Shown in pieces: positions 1-7,117 of a DNA stretch of 11,538 nucleotides. A program made the translations under genes and the position numbers. The stretch covers positions 1 to 11,538 of the forward strand of contig DGHF01000020.1 in NCBI GenBank assembly GCA_002392545.1. Reading direction: 5' to 3'. The notes beneath the pieces were generated by a model. The model did no database searches and had not been told where the DNA came from. It worked only from the letters and a program-made list of their open reading frames with translations. Each line of letters opens with the position of its first letter. Positions within the stretch are counted from its first letter, which is position 1. This stretch comes from Ruminococcus sp. UBA3855. Its GTDB lineage: Bacteria; Bacillota; Clostridia; Oscillospirales; Ruminococcaceae.

Positions 1-30
1 TTTTTCCCCCAACCCCCTTTTATTTGCAAT

Positions 31-53
31 AAGCCCCCTATATCAGGGGGCTT
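31..53 (-). terminator. Hairpin just past the secA stop codon, possible weak terminator
   Basis: A perfect 9-bp stem (AAGCCCCCT with AGGGGGCTT) closes a 5-base loop and lies four bases beyond the secA stop codon. On the minus strand the stem is followed only by CTTATTG rather than a long U run, so intrinsic termination may be weak or the hairpin may protect the mRNA 3' end. Confidence 0.55.
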
Positions 54-57
54 AATA

Positions 58-2946
58 TTACTGATTATTCGGGGTTGCCTTTGCTTCGGGGCTTCCGGCA
101 TTAGGCGCATAGGGTCTCTGAACCTGTTCACGCTGTGGGGCTTGGTTGGTCTGAATGCGAATCGTCATCAGCATACGAACGGTTTCTTCATGGATGCTTG
201 CAACCATTTCATCAAACATTGCAAAGCCTTCATAACGGTATTCAACAACAGGGTTTTTCTGTCCGTAGCTTCTCAGAACAATACCACGCTTCAATTCCTG
301 CATATCGTCGATGTGCGCCATCCATTTGGTATCAACGACTTTCAGCAGAATGACACGCTCCAATTCACGGATGATTTTCTCACCATAATCTTTTTCTTTC
401 TGTTCATACTTATTTTTCATCTTGTCAGTGATGAACTGAAGAATACCGGTTTTTGTCTGGTCAAGGAGTTGTTCCTCATCAAATACAAGGTCACCTTCGT
501 CCAGAGTCCAGCCATAGAAATAGTCACGCAGTCCGACAAGATTCCAGTTTTCCGGAACGTCTTCTTCTGCAAGATACTGATTTCCGACAGACTTCACAAG
601 TTCCTCCATCATGGTCAAAATGGAGCTGTGCAAATCTTCGCCGTCAAGCACCTGCCGTCTTTGTTTGTAGATGATTTCACGCATTGCATTCATAACATCA
701 TCATAATTCAAGGTATTCTTACGGATGGAGAAGTTGCGCCCCTCTACCTTTTTCTGAGAGGATGCAATCACCTTTGAGAGAAGACCGCTTTCAATGGGCT
801 GAGTTTCCTCGACTTTCAGGGAGCGCATGATGCTTTCCATTCTGTCACCTGCGAAAATTCTCATCAAATCATCCTGCACGGAGAGGAAGAAACGGCTTTC
901 TCCGGGGTCACCCTGACGACCGGAACGACCACGGAGCTGGTTGTCGATACGTCTTGATTCGTGTCTTTCTGTACCAATGATGAACAATCCGCCGGCTTCA
1001 CGGACAGCCACCGCAGCTTCCTTGACTTGTGCATCATACTTTGCATACAATTCACGGTAAATTTTGCGGACTGCAAGAATATTTTCGTCATCCGTATCAG
1101 CGAAACCAATTGCCTCGTTGATAACGTCTTCTTCATAGCCCATCTTGCGGAGTTCAGCCTTGGAAGAAAATTCTGCATTACCACCGAGAATAATATCTGT
1201 ACCACGTCCAGCCATGTTGGTGGCAATGGTAACAGCTCCCAGTTTACCAGCCTGTGCGACAATTTCAGCTTCCTTTGCGTGGTACTTCGCATTCAATACC
1301 TCATGTTTCACACCACGTCTTTTGAGCATCTGCGAAAGCAATTCAGATTTTTCAATAGAAACCGTACCAACAAGGACAGGCTGACCTTTTTCGTGACATT
1401 CAATAATCTGGTCAATGATACAGAGGTATTTTCCCTTTTCGGTTGCATACACTTGGTCAGGGTGGTCAATACGCTGAACGGGTCTGTTTGTTGGAATGGC
1501 GATAACGTCCAGTTTGTAGATTTCCTTGAATTCGTCCTCTTCGGTCATAGCCGTACCAGTCATGCCGGAAAGTTTCTGATACAAACGGAAATAGTTCTGG
1601 AATGTGATGGTTGCAAGGGTTTTAGATTCCTTCTGAACCTCTACGCCTTCTTTGGCTTCAATTGCCTGATGCAGACCGTCATTGAAACGACGTCCGAGCA
1701 TTTTACGTCCGGTAAATTCGTCAACAATGATAACTTCATTATCTTCTACAATGTAATCAGTATCTTTTTTCATGATACCATTTGCACGGAGTGCCTGATT
1801 GATATGGTGCAAAAGGGTGATGTTGTCTGAACCGCTTTCCATGAGGTTGGCAACACCGAAATATTTTTCGGCTTTCTTGACACCCAGCTGTGTAATGGTG
1901 GCAGTTTTCGCCTTTTCGTCAATAATATAATCCGCTTGGTCAGGAGTGATGCCGTTTTCACTTGTGCCGAAATCCAGTTCTTCGCCGTCATCAATCATTT
2001 TCTGTGCATTTTTGCGGAAAGATTCAGGAGTCAAGCCCAAAATCCTCCGGAATTTCTTAGAAAATTCTGTGCCGTTCTTGCATCCGCATTCTTCAGCGAC
2101 TTCGTCAAGTGACTTGCCCATATCAGTTGCAAGAACCTGCTGTGCATTCTGAGACCAGAGAAATTCTTCTTGGTCCATTTTGTCATCCATTTCCACAATG
2201 ATGTAAGGGGAAAGGGTTTTCACGAATACGTCAACACGGTTATAGAGGTCAGTGGACTTGTCGCCCTGTCCGGAAATAATCAGAGGAGTTCTCGCTTCAT
2301 CAATCAGGATGGAGTCAACCTCATCGACAATGGCGAAATTCGGGTCACGCTGAACCATATCTTTTTTGTATGTTACCATGTTGTCACGCAGATAGTCGAA
2401 ACCGAATTCATTATTTGTTCCATAGGTAATGTCGCAACCATAGGCTTCACGTCTCTGGTCATTGGTCAGACCGTGCAGAATACAGCCGACTGTCAAGCCG
2501 AGAAAACGGTGAACCTTTCCCATTTCTTCGGACTGTACCTTTGCAAGATAGTCATTAACTGTGACAACGTGCACACCCTTTCCGGAAAGTGCATTTGCAT
2601 ATGCTGCCAGACACGCAACCAATGTTTTACCTTCACCGGTTTTCATTTCGGCAATACGTCCCTGATGCAGAACGATTGCACCAATAATCTGCACTTCAAA
2701 TGCACGCTTGCCGAGCACTCTTGCACCAGCCTCACGGACGGTTGCAAGGGCTTCAGGGAGGAGTGTATCAAGTGTGTCAGTTCCTTCCTGCAAACGTTCA
2801 CGGAATTCAAATGTTTTTTCTTTCAGTTCTGCATCAGAGAGTTTTTTATATTCCTCTTCCAATGCAAGCACCTTGTTTTTAATCGGTTCAATTCGTGCGA
2901 GTTCCTTTGCACTGTAAGAACCAAAAATAGAAGTTAGGATACCCAT
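58..2946 (-). CDS. secA: Preprotein translocase ATPase SecA, with an extra domain inserted in the preprotein-binding region
   Basis: SecA is the cytoplasmic ATPase that pushes unfolded preproteins through the SecYEG channel. The 962-residue product has the full DEAD-like motor: Walker A MKTGEGKT (101-108), DEVDSILIDEART (208-220), the TNMAGRGTDI motif (576-585) and the ERHESRRIDNQLRGRSGRQGD block (660-680). The helical scaffold and wing follow, with the VDTKWMAHID segment near 871-880. Two insertions stand out. Residues about 246-339 replace a linker of only about five residues in Bacillus SecA and contain an AraC-type helix-turn-helix (about 264-313). Residues about 588-650 lengthen the variable subdomain of the second nucleotide-binding fold, which is known to vary between phyla. 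The usual C-terminal zinc motif (CxCxSGKKYKxCC) is absent; the tail is a short Pro/Asn/Gln-rich stretch. The ATG at 2944-2946 has an AAGGCGG Shine-Dalgarno ten bases upstream. It appears monocistronic. The identification is certain; the role of the insert is unknown. Confidence 0.98.
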   Translation of the reverse strand: MGILTSIFGSYSAKELARIEPIKNKVLALEEEYKKLSDAELKEKTFEFRERLQEGTDTLDTLLPEALATVREAGARVLGKRAFEVQIIGAIVLHQGRIAEMKTGEGKTLVACLAAYANALSGKGVHVVTVNDYLAKVQSEEMGKVHRFLGLTVGCILHGLTNDQRREAYGCDITYGTNNEFGFDYLRDNMVTYKKDMVQRDPNFAIVDEVDSILIDEARTPLIISGQGDKSTDLYNRVDVFVKTLSPYIIVEMDDKMDQEEFLWSQNAQQVLATDMGKSLDEVAEECGCKNGTEFSKKFRRILGLTPESFRKNAQKMIDDGEELDFGTSENGITPDQADYIIDEKAKTATITQLGVKKAEKYFGVANLMESGSDNITLLHHINQALRANGIMKKDTDYIVEDNEVIIVDEFTGRKMLGRRFNDGLHQAIEAKEGVEVQKESKTLATITFQNYFRLYQKLSGMTGTAMTEEDEFKEIYKLDVIAIPTNRPVQRIDHPDQVYATEKGKYLCIIDQIIECHEKGQPVLVGTVSIEKSELLSQMLKRRGVKHEVLNAKYHAKEAEIVAQAGKLGAVTIATNMAGRGTDIILGGNAEFSSKAELRKMGYEEDVINEAIGFADTDDENILAVRKIYRELYAKYDAQVKEAAVAVREAGGLFIIGTERHESRRIDNQLRGRSGRQGDPGESRFFLSVQDDLMRIFAGDRMESIMRSLKVEETQPIESGLLSKVIASSQKKVEGRNFSIRKNTLNYDDVMNAMREIIYKQRRQVLDGEDLHSSILTMMEELVKSVGNQYLAEEDVPENWNLVGLRDYFYGWTLDEGDLVFDEEQLLDQTKTGILQFITDKMKNKYEQKEKDYGEKIIRELERVILLKVVDTKWMAHIDDMQELKRGIVLRSYGQKNPVVEYRYEGFAMFDEMVASIHEETVRMLMTIRIQTNQAPQREQVQRPYAPNAGSPEAKATPNNQ
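2008..2157 (-). other. AraC-type helix-turn-helix-like segment embedded in SecA (residues about 264-313)
   Basis: Inside the SecA reading frame, residues 267-313 follow the pattern of the second helix-turn-helix of AraC/XylS regulators. A helix NAQQVLATD is followed by SLDEVAEECGC, a putative recognition helix with F295 and F299 (EFSKKFRRILG), and the closing LTPESFRK with G304, T306, P307 and R311. The family hallmark is a helix of the form IAxxxGF, then FSRxFKxxxGxTPxxxR, and each key position except the GF aromatic (Cys289 here) is met. The presumed recognition helix is basic (K290, K297, K298, R300, R301). Flanking residues 252-262 and 319-330 are acidic and look like linkers. The resemblance is read directly from the sequence. 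Whether the segment binds nucleic acid or is only a structural add-on is not known. Confidence 0.7.
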
Positions 2947-2986
2947 TTTGATTTTACCGCCTTATATTCAAAAATTTAGTAATTCT

Positions 2987-3015
2987 ATTGTATACCATTT
3001 TTCCCCATTTGTCAA
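2987..3015 (-). promoter_or_regulatory. secA sigma-A promoter
   Basis: On the minus strand there is a perfect -35 TTGACA (3010-3015), a 17-base spacer and a -10 TACAAT (2987-2992). The start site would be near 2980, giving a leader of about 35 bases before the secA ATG. The -35 box begins only 18 bases past the nth stop codon, so secA has its own promoter directly behind the upstream operon. Confidence 0.8.
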
Positions 3016-3028
3016 GGGATGGGGAAAA
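2999..3028. repeat. 10-bp inverted repeat surrounding the secA -35 box
   Basis: TTTTCCCCAT (2999-3008) and ATGGGGAAAA (3019-3028) are perfect reverse complements separated by ten bases. The -35 hexamer TTGACA straddles the loop (3010-3015) and one arm fills the promoter spacer. It could be an operator for secA or a hairpin ending the nth transcript. No U run follows it on either strand, which favours an operator or a non-canonical terminator. Confidence 0.5.
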
Positions 3029-3032
3029 GGTT

Positions 3033-3671
3033 TCACAAAGACACAGAAGGACAGAATTCTTTTAGGGGGCATTCACTGCAAAGGGGCTTTCTTGCTTTGC
3101 AGATGTCTCGCCCGAACTGTACCACCCTGTGACAGAAATCGGAAGATTCTTCCGGAGGGAGAAGCTTTTTCAAGTCTTTTTCCACTTTTTCTGGTTCTTT
3201 CTCCTTGGTCAGACCTAACCGCCCTGTAATCCGGATAAAATGCGTATCCACGACGACAGCCGGCTTGTGGTAGACATCTCCTAACAATAAATTCGCCGTC
3301 TTTCGTCCGATTCCGGAAAGTGTCAAGAGGTCATCCATATTGTCAGGGAGAACACCGTTAAATTCATTCAATAACCGTTCGGATGCTTCCTTGATGCTTT
3401 TGGCTTTCATGTGGTAGAATCCGCAGGGCTTGACGATTTCTTCGAGTTCGGCAATATTTGCATTGGCGAACGCTTGCAGGGAGGTGTATTTCTGGAAAAG
3501 TGTCTTTGTGACGATATTCACTCTGGCATCGGTACACTGTGCCGAAAGTCTGACTGCAATCATGAGCTGATACGGTTCATCATAAACCAAGGAACAAGCT
3601 GCTTCCGGATAGCGTTCTTTCAGCACAGCAACCGCTTTCAGTGTCCGTTCTTTTTTCGTCATATCAGCCAT
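3033..3671 (-). CDS. nth: Endonuclease III (DNA glycosylase/AP lyase)
   Basis: Endonuclease III removes oxidised pyrimidines from DNA and cuts the abasic strand in base-excision repair. The roughly 212-residue product has the family's usual length and parts. RLSAQCTDARVN lies near the N-terminus. The helix-hairpin-helix LSGIGRKTAN carries the catalytic lysine, the catalytic aspartate is in VVDTHFIRI, and a C-terminal 4Fe-4S loop has the spacing Cx6Cx2Cx5C (CKARKPLC..C....C). A TTG at 3672-3674 could start one residue earlier; I prefer the ATG at 3669-3671, and another ATG sits at 3660-3662. The start overlaps the stop of the foldase gene (3664-3666), so translation is probably coupled. It is the last gene of the three-gene operon and stops 18 bases before the secA -35 box. 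Repair and folding have no obvious link, so shared transcription may be incidental. Confidence 0.96.
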   Translation of the reverse strand: MADMTKKERTLKAVAVLKERYPEAACSLVYDEPYQLMIAVRLSAQCTDARVNIVTKTLFQKYTSLQAFANANIAELEEIVKPCGFYHMKAKSIKEASERLLNEFNGVLPDNMDDLLTLSGIGRKTANLLLGDVYHKPAVVVDTHFIRITGRLGLTKEKEPEKVEKDLKKLLPPEESSDFCHRVVQFGRDICKARKPLCSECPLKEFCPSVSL

Positions 3672-5247
3672 CAATGCTATTCATCACTTCTTCATTGAGG
3701 ACAACAGGATAAAGTTTTTCCTGTTCTGTGTACCAATCGTTATAGGTATCACTGATAAGGGCATCTTTGGCATTGGACTTCCACAGCGGGTCACCATCAC
3801 TGACATAATACATGATGTGATAGCCGTAATTTGTCTTGATAATGTCAGTATCTCCGGCTTTTCTGCTGTCGTCGAAAATCCAGTCATTGAACGGCTGAAC
3901 CATCTGACCAGCAGCGACATTTTCATAAAGTCCGCCGGTTGCAATTGAGCCGGGGTCTTCGGTTTTTTCAGTGGCAAGTGCTGCAAAGCTGTCTTCTGTA
4001 GCGTCGCCGTCTTCCCATTCCTTGAGGGTTTCTTCTGCGAGCTTCTTGCACTCATTGAAAGCAGCATCCTCGTCGGGGTCGTCTTCGTCCATATGGGCAT
4101 TGATATTGAACAGGATGTGACGAACATTGACAGTCTTGGTATTGTCAATGCTGGGCTCACGGCTGAGCATATAAACATAGTAATACCCCCTGTTGTTGGT
4201 TTCGTCGGAGTCTTCCAGCAAAAGAACATCATTCAATTCTGCTTCACCGCCGAAAGCCCATTCCGCCATGCGGTTGCCTTCGGTATAGGGAAAACTGTCA
4301 TTTTTAATGCTTGCTTCTGCGCTGGGGAGGTCGGCTTCTTTATAGCCTTCATACTTAACAAGATAACTGAGGATTGTTTCTGTGAATTCTTCAGTATCTT
4401 TTGCACCCTGCAATTTATCAGCGAGTTCCTTGGCTTCTTCCTGAGTTAAGAGGGTGTCGTCTTCTTCGGTTGCATCGGTTGTGTCGTTGTTCAGTTTGTA
4501 GGTGATGGCGAAACCAATCAGACCGCAGGTTTCGAAATTCTTCTTGTTTTCATCAACGTATTTCTGAATTTCGCTGTCACTGAAATTCAGGCTGTCCATG
4601 TAGGCATTGTAATAGCTTGCACTGTAACTCTGAATTTCGAGAGCACTTCTGACATCATCAGCGGAAACGTCATTCCCATAAACATCCAGTTCCGCCGCTT
4701 CGACTTCTGTATCGATTTCGGCTTTTTCATCGTCAGAGAGTTCATGTCCGGCAGCCTTGGCAGCTTCTGCAATAACAAGCTGTCTCTTGAGGGTATTGCC
4801 TGTTTCATTGACAATATTATCAAACCATGTAGTTCCGTCATCAGTCGGATAGGGCTGGTCTTTGAGGGGCTTGGAAGTGTCCATCTGATAATAATTCAGC
4901 AGTGTATCATCACCGTACATATCACGGAACATGGAAATCATATCCTGATAATAGCAGGCGAACATCTTGTCAGTGATATCATAATTGGGGCTGTAAGCAG
5001 CAAGACCAGCTTTGGCAGGGTCAATCACAACACTGGTTTCTTCCTCCGAAGCGTCAGAAACACCAGAATCGCCGGCTTCTGTAGTACTGCTTTCTGAGCC
5101 GTTGGAACATCCTGTCAGACAGCCCATGCATCCGAGTGCAATCACACAAGCGGTCATTCCTGCGAGCAGTCTTCTGAATTTACGACCTTTTTTTGAAGTC
5201 ATCTTTGTTGTTTCCTCCATTGAGGTATTGTTTTGAATCTGAATCAT
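3664..5247 (-). CDS. SurA/PrsA-like peptidyl-prolyl isomerase lipoprotein (parvulin foldase)
   Basis: This is a predicted extracytoplasmic foldase anchored by a lipid. From the ATG at 5245-5247 it is 527 residues; a TTG seven codons upstream is possible, but the ATG has a GGAAAG-type ribosome site and clears the previous stop by 17 bases. A basic N-terminus (KKGRKFRR) and hydrophobic stretch lead to a lipobox LTGC, cysteine 47 of this start, followed by a Ser/Glu/Thr-rich linker. A helical chaperone-like region covers about 90-235. A clear parvulin domain lies near 371-483 (VRHILF, TEDPGSIATGGLYENV, MVQPFNDWIF, TNYGYHIMYY). The region about 241-363 has the same order of elements in degenerate form, suggesting two parvulin modules as in SurA. 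PrsA proteins are usually near 300 residues, so this is large. It is strongly acidic and overlaps nth downstream. I give no gene symbol because prsA or surA would overstate the match. Confidence 0.88.
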   Translation of the reverse strand: MIQIQNNTSMEETTKMTSKKGRKFRRLLAGMTACVIALGCMGCLTGCSNGSESSTTEAGDSGVSDASEEETSVVIDPAKAGLAAYSPNYDITDKMFACYYQDMISMFRDMYGDDTLLNYYQMDTSKPLKDQPYPTDDGTTWFDNIVNETGNTLKRQLVIAEAAKAAGHELSDDEKAEIDTEVEAAELDVYGNDVSADDVRSALEIQSYSASYYNAYMDSLNFSDSEIQKYVDENKKNFETCGLIGFAITYKLNNDTTDATEEDDTLLTQEEAKELADKLQGAKDTEEFTETILSYLVKYEGYKEADLPSAEASIKNDSFPYTEGNRMAEWAFGGEAELNDVLLLEDSDETNNRGYYYVYMLSREPSIDNTKTVNVRHILFNINAHMDEDDPDEDAAFNECKKLAEETLKEWEDGDATEDSFAALATEKTEDPGSIATGGLYENVAAGQMVQPFNDWIFDDSRKAGDTDIIKTNYGYHIMYYVSDGDPLWKSNAKDALISDTYNDWYTEQEKLYPVVLNEEVMNSIDG

Positions 5248-5264
5248 AAACTCTTTCCATCCTT

Positions 5265-5639
5265 TCAAATTTTCCCGTCAGGGTCAGTATTGGGATATTT
5301 GATGCCCTCTTCCAGAGAAGAAAGCTTGTTGTACAGTGCATACATGCGCTGTGTGGTATTCTCCAGAAAATAATAATGCCAGAGATACGGCGCAAGCAGT
5401 CCCAGCAGTAACGCCGTCAGAATCCCAAGGGCAACCGTCCTGTAATAAAGTGTCAGCCCTATCGTGATGAAAGATAAAATTCCCACCAGAATGCACACCA
5501 GAAAATGCACAAACCGTTCATGTTGCATAAATCCAATCTGTACAAGGGTTTCTTTCCGGATTGCTGAAAGCTGTTTCATGTCAGGATTCTTGACAAATTC
5601 CCTGAGAAACTGTTCATAAGCCGTCATATAGTAACGCAT
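5265..5639 (-). CDS. Small two-helix membrane protein of unknown function
   Basis: I do not recognise a family. The product is 124 residues from the ATG at 5637-5639, or 126 from a GTG at 5643-5645. A GGAGG site (5650-5654) lies ten bases before the ATG but only four before the GTG, so the ATG is preferred. The N-terminal third is charged and helical. Two adjoining hydrophobic segments follow at about residues 44-65 (FVHFLVCILVGILSFITIGLTL) and 69-91, joined by a short polar turn, and then a soluble, mildly acidic tail. This is a membrane hairpin with both ends on the same side. It is the first gene of the operon and stops 17 bases before the foldase start. The context hints at envelope biology but does not define a role. 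Confidence 0.75.
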   Translation of the reverse strand: MRYYMTAYEQFLREFVKNPDMKQLSAIRKETLVQIGFMQHERFVHFLVCILVGILSFITIGLTLYYRTVALGILTALLLGLLAPYLWHYYFLENTTQRMYALYNKLSSLEEGIKYPNTDPDGKI

Positions 5640-5692
5640 GGACACACCCCCTCCGCTTTCAGAAATATTTTTCTTAGTACGGCAATAGTAAC

Positions 5693-5721
5693 ATTATAAC
5701 ACACGAATCCGGAAATTGCAA
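5693..5721 (-). promoter_or_regulatory. Promoter of the membrane protein-foldase-nth operon
   Basis: On the minus strand TTGCAA (5716-5721, four of six consensus positions) is followed 17 bases on by a perfect TATAAT (5693-5698), which is preceded by TGT and so has an extended -10. The predicted start near 5687 leaves about 48 bases before the first gene's ATG. Confidence 0.7.
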
Positions 5722-5748
5722 GGTATTTCACAAAAAAAACACGAAATT

Positions 5749-5766
5749 TATTTTACTTTTTTAATT
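5749..5766. repeat. 18-base AT-rich repeat, copy 1
   Basis: TATTTTACTTTTTTAATT here is identical to 9293-9310. This copy lies between the two divergent promoters, 27 bases upstream of the minus-strand -35 box and about 100 bases upstream of the leuB -35. The rest of 5767-5855 is AT-rich with no gene or further element that I can support. Confidence 0.5.
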
Positions 5767-5869
5767 AAGGAAAATTTTTTTGTGCGATACTACCAAAAAT
5801 CAGAAAAATTGTTGAATTTGTGCAGAAATGCCGGTTTCACATTTTTTCCAGAAAAATCATGAAATGATA

Positions 5870-5898
5870 TTGACTTTTTGGCGGAAAAGTAGTATAAT
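5870..5898 (+). promoter_or_regulatory. leuB-ilvE promoter
   Basis: TTGACT (5870-5875), a 17-base spacer and TATAAT (5893-5898) give a strong sigma-A promoter with a start near 5905. A short palindrome, ATCAT-GAA-ATGAT (5856-5868), abuts the -35 box and could be a regulator site. No T-box or leucine-rich leader peptide is visible in the 59-base leader. Confidence 0.82.
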
Positions 5899-5906
5899 AA
5901 AACTGT

Positions 5907-5936
5907 TGTACGGTTGATTTTGCCTGTACATCAATC
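5907..5936 (+). promoter_or_regulatory. leuB leader with two mutually exclusive short stems
   Basis: In the untranslated leader TGTACGG (5907-5913) can pair with CC-T-GTACA (5923-5930, one bulge). Alternatively GGTTGAT (5912-5918) can pair with ATCAATC (5930-5936, one G-U pair). The two foldings exclude each other. No U run follows, so any effect would be on translation or mRNA stability. Confidence 0.25.
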
Positions 5937-5963
5937 TCAAGGCGAAAAAGGTGGTTTCACACA

Positions 5964-7046
5964 ATGGCGAAAAAAATTGCAGTTATCAAAGGCGACGGCA
6001 TAGGCCCTGAAATTGTCACAGAGGCAGTCAAGGTTCTTGATAAAGTCGCTGAAAAATATGGTCATGATTTCAGATATACAGAGTTACTCATGGGCGGTTG
6101 TTCCATTGATGCTTACAAAGAACCCCTGACGGACGAAACAATTGCTGTTTGTCAGGACAGTGATGCAGTACTGATGGGGAGTATTGGCGGAAATACTACT
6201 ACTTCCCCATGGTACAAGCTCCCTGCACATCTCAGACCCGAAGCAGGATTATTGAAGCTCCGGAAATCTCTGGGACTGTTTGCAAATCTCAGACCAAGCG
6301 TATTATATCCGGAACTGCGTGACGCTTGCCCCCTCCGTGAGGACATCAGCGCAAAGGGCTTTGACATGCTCATCATGCGTGAACTGACAGGCGGTCTGTA
6401 TTTCGGCGAACGCAAAACGGAGGAAGTCAATGGCGTGATGACTGCCGTTGACACCCTCAAATATGATGAAAACGAAATCCGCAGAATCGCTGTCAAGGCT
6501 TTCGAAGTTGCTATGAAGCGCAACAAGAAAGTCACCAGCGTTGACAAGGCGAATGTACTGGACTCCTCCAGACTCTGGAGAAAAATCGTCACAGAAGTGG
6601 CTAAGGATTACCCCGAAGTGACTTTAGAACATGCACTTGTGGACAGTACCGCCATGCAGTTGGTGCGGAATCCTTCACAGTTTGATGTCATGGTCACAGA
6701 AAATATGTTCGGTGATATTCTCTCTGATGAGGCGGCAATGGTAACAGGTTCATTGGGAATGTTGCCGAGTGCCTCCCTGAACGAAACCAAATTCGGGCTG
6801 TATGAGCCGAGTGGCGGTTCAGCTCCCGACATTGCCGGAAAAAATGTTGCCAATCCCATCGCAGCGATTTTGTCCGCTTCTATGATGCTGCGTTATTCGT
6901 TCGACTATAACGAGGAAGCTGATGCAGTCGAAAACGCTGTCAAGAAAGTGCTTGCAGAAGGTTACAGAACTGCCGACATTATGAGTGAAGGGTGTAAACA
7001 GGTAATGTGTGATGAAATGGGTTCACTCATTGCCGAAAGAATCTAA
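5964..7046 (+). CDS. leuB: 3-isopropylmalate dehydrogenase
   Basis: LeuB oxidises and decarboxylates 3-isopropylmalate with NAD+ to 2-oxoisocaproate, the last unique step of leucine synthesis, in the cytoplasm. The 360 residues match the family's usual length. The dinucleotide-enzyme signature is present: GDGIGPEI near the N-terminus, substrate arginines R100, R110 and R139, Y146 in GGLYFGER, K195, and the metal-binding aspartates D227, D251 and D255 in the NMFGDILSDEAA block. GGSAPDIAGKNVANP (284-298) closes the NAD pocket. LeuB was chosen over isocitrate or tartrate dehydrogenase because of the LLKLRKSLGLFANLRP stretch (96-111). A Shine-Dalgarno AAGGTGG lies nine bases before the ATG. It is followed 71 bases later by ilvE, with no terminator between, so the two form an operon. 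leuA, leuC and leuD are not in the window. Confidence 0.98.
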   Translation: MAKKIAVIKGDGIGPEIVTEAVKVLDKVAEKYGHDFRYTELLMGGCSIDAYKEPLTDETIAVCQDSDAVLMGSIGGNTTTSPWYKLPAHLRPEAGLLKLRKSLGLFANLRPSVLYPELRDACPLREDISAKGFDMLIMRELTGGLYFGERKTEEVNGVMTAVDTLKYDENEIRRIAVKAFEVAMKRNKKVTSVDKANVLDSSRLWRKIVTEVAKDYPEVTLEHALVDSTAMQLVRNPSQFDVMVTENMFGDILSDEAAMVTGSLGMLPSASLNETKFGLYEPSGGSAPDIAGKNVANPIAAILSASMMLRYSFDYNEEADAVENAVKKVLAEGYRTADIMSEGCKQVMCDEMGSLIAERI

Positions 7047-7117
7047 AAGTTGATTGCAGGAATTTCCTGTAATATAAAGTTCCATCTTAACAAATTATCC
7101 GAAAGAGGGTTTTCATT

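Noticed and set aside
6..38. Three C5 tracts (G5 on the minus strand) suggesting a G-quadruplex.
   Set aside because: Only three tracts lie in the window and one of them belongs to the secA hairpin stem; a fourth would have to lie beyond the window edge.
997..1185. The second SecA insertion (residues about 588-650) as a novel domain.
   Set aside because: A variable subdomain at this site in the second nucleotide-binding fold is known across SecA proteins, so the extra length here is not surprising.
142..2937. Several long open frames on the plus strand opposite secA (142-777, 961-1830, 2170-2937).
   Set aside because: They are antisense shadows: the minus-strand frame encodes complete SecA with all motifs, and the translated antisense products are rich in Phe, Cys, His and Asn with no recognisable domain or ribosome site.
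5646..5963. Possible T-box or leucine attenuator in the leuB leader.
   Set aside because: The leader is only about 59 bases from the predicted start site, with no leader peptide rich in leucine codons, no T-box core and no terminator hairpin.
7057..7069. Palindrome CAGGAA-T-TTCCTG between leuB and ilvE.
   Set aside because: The one-base loop cannot fold as drawn and no U run follows, so it is not a terminator; leuB and ilvE look co-transcribed.
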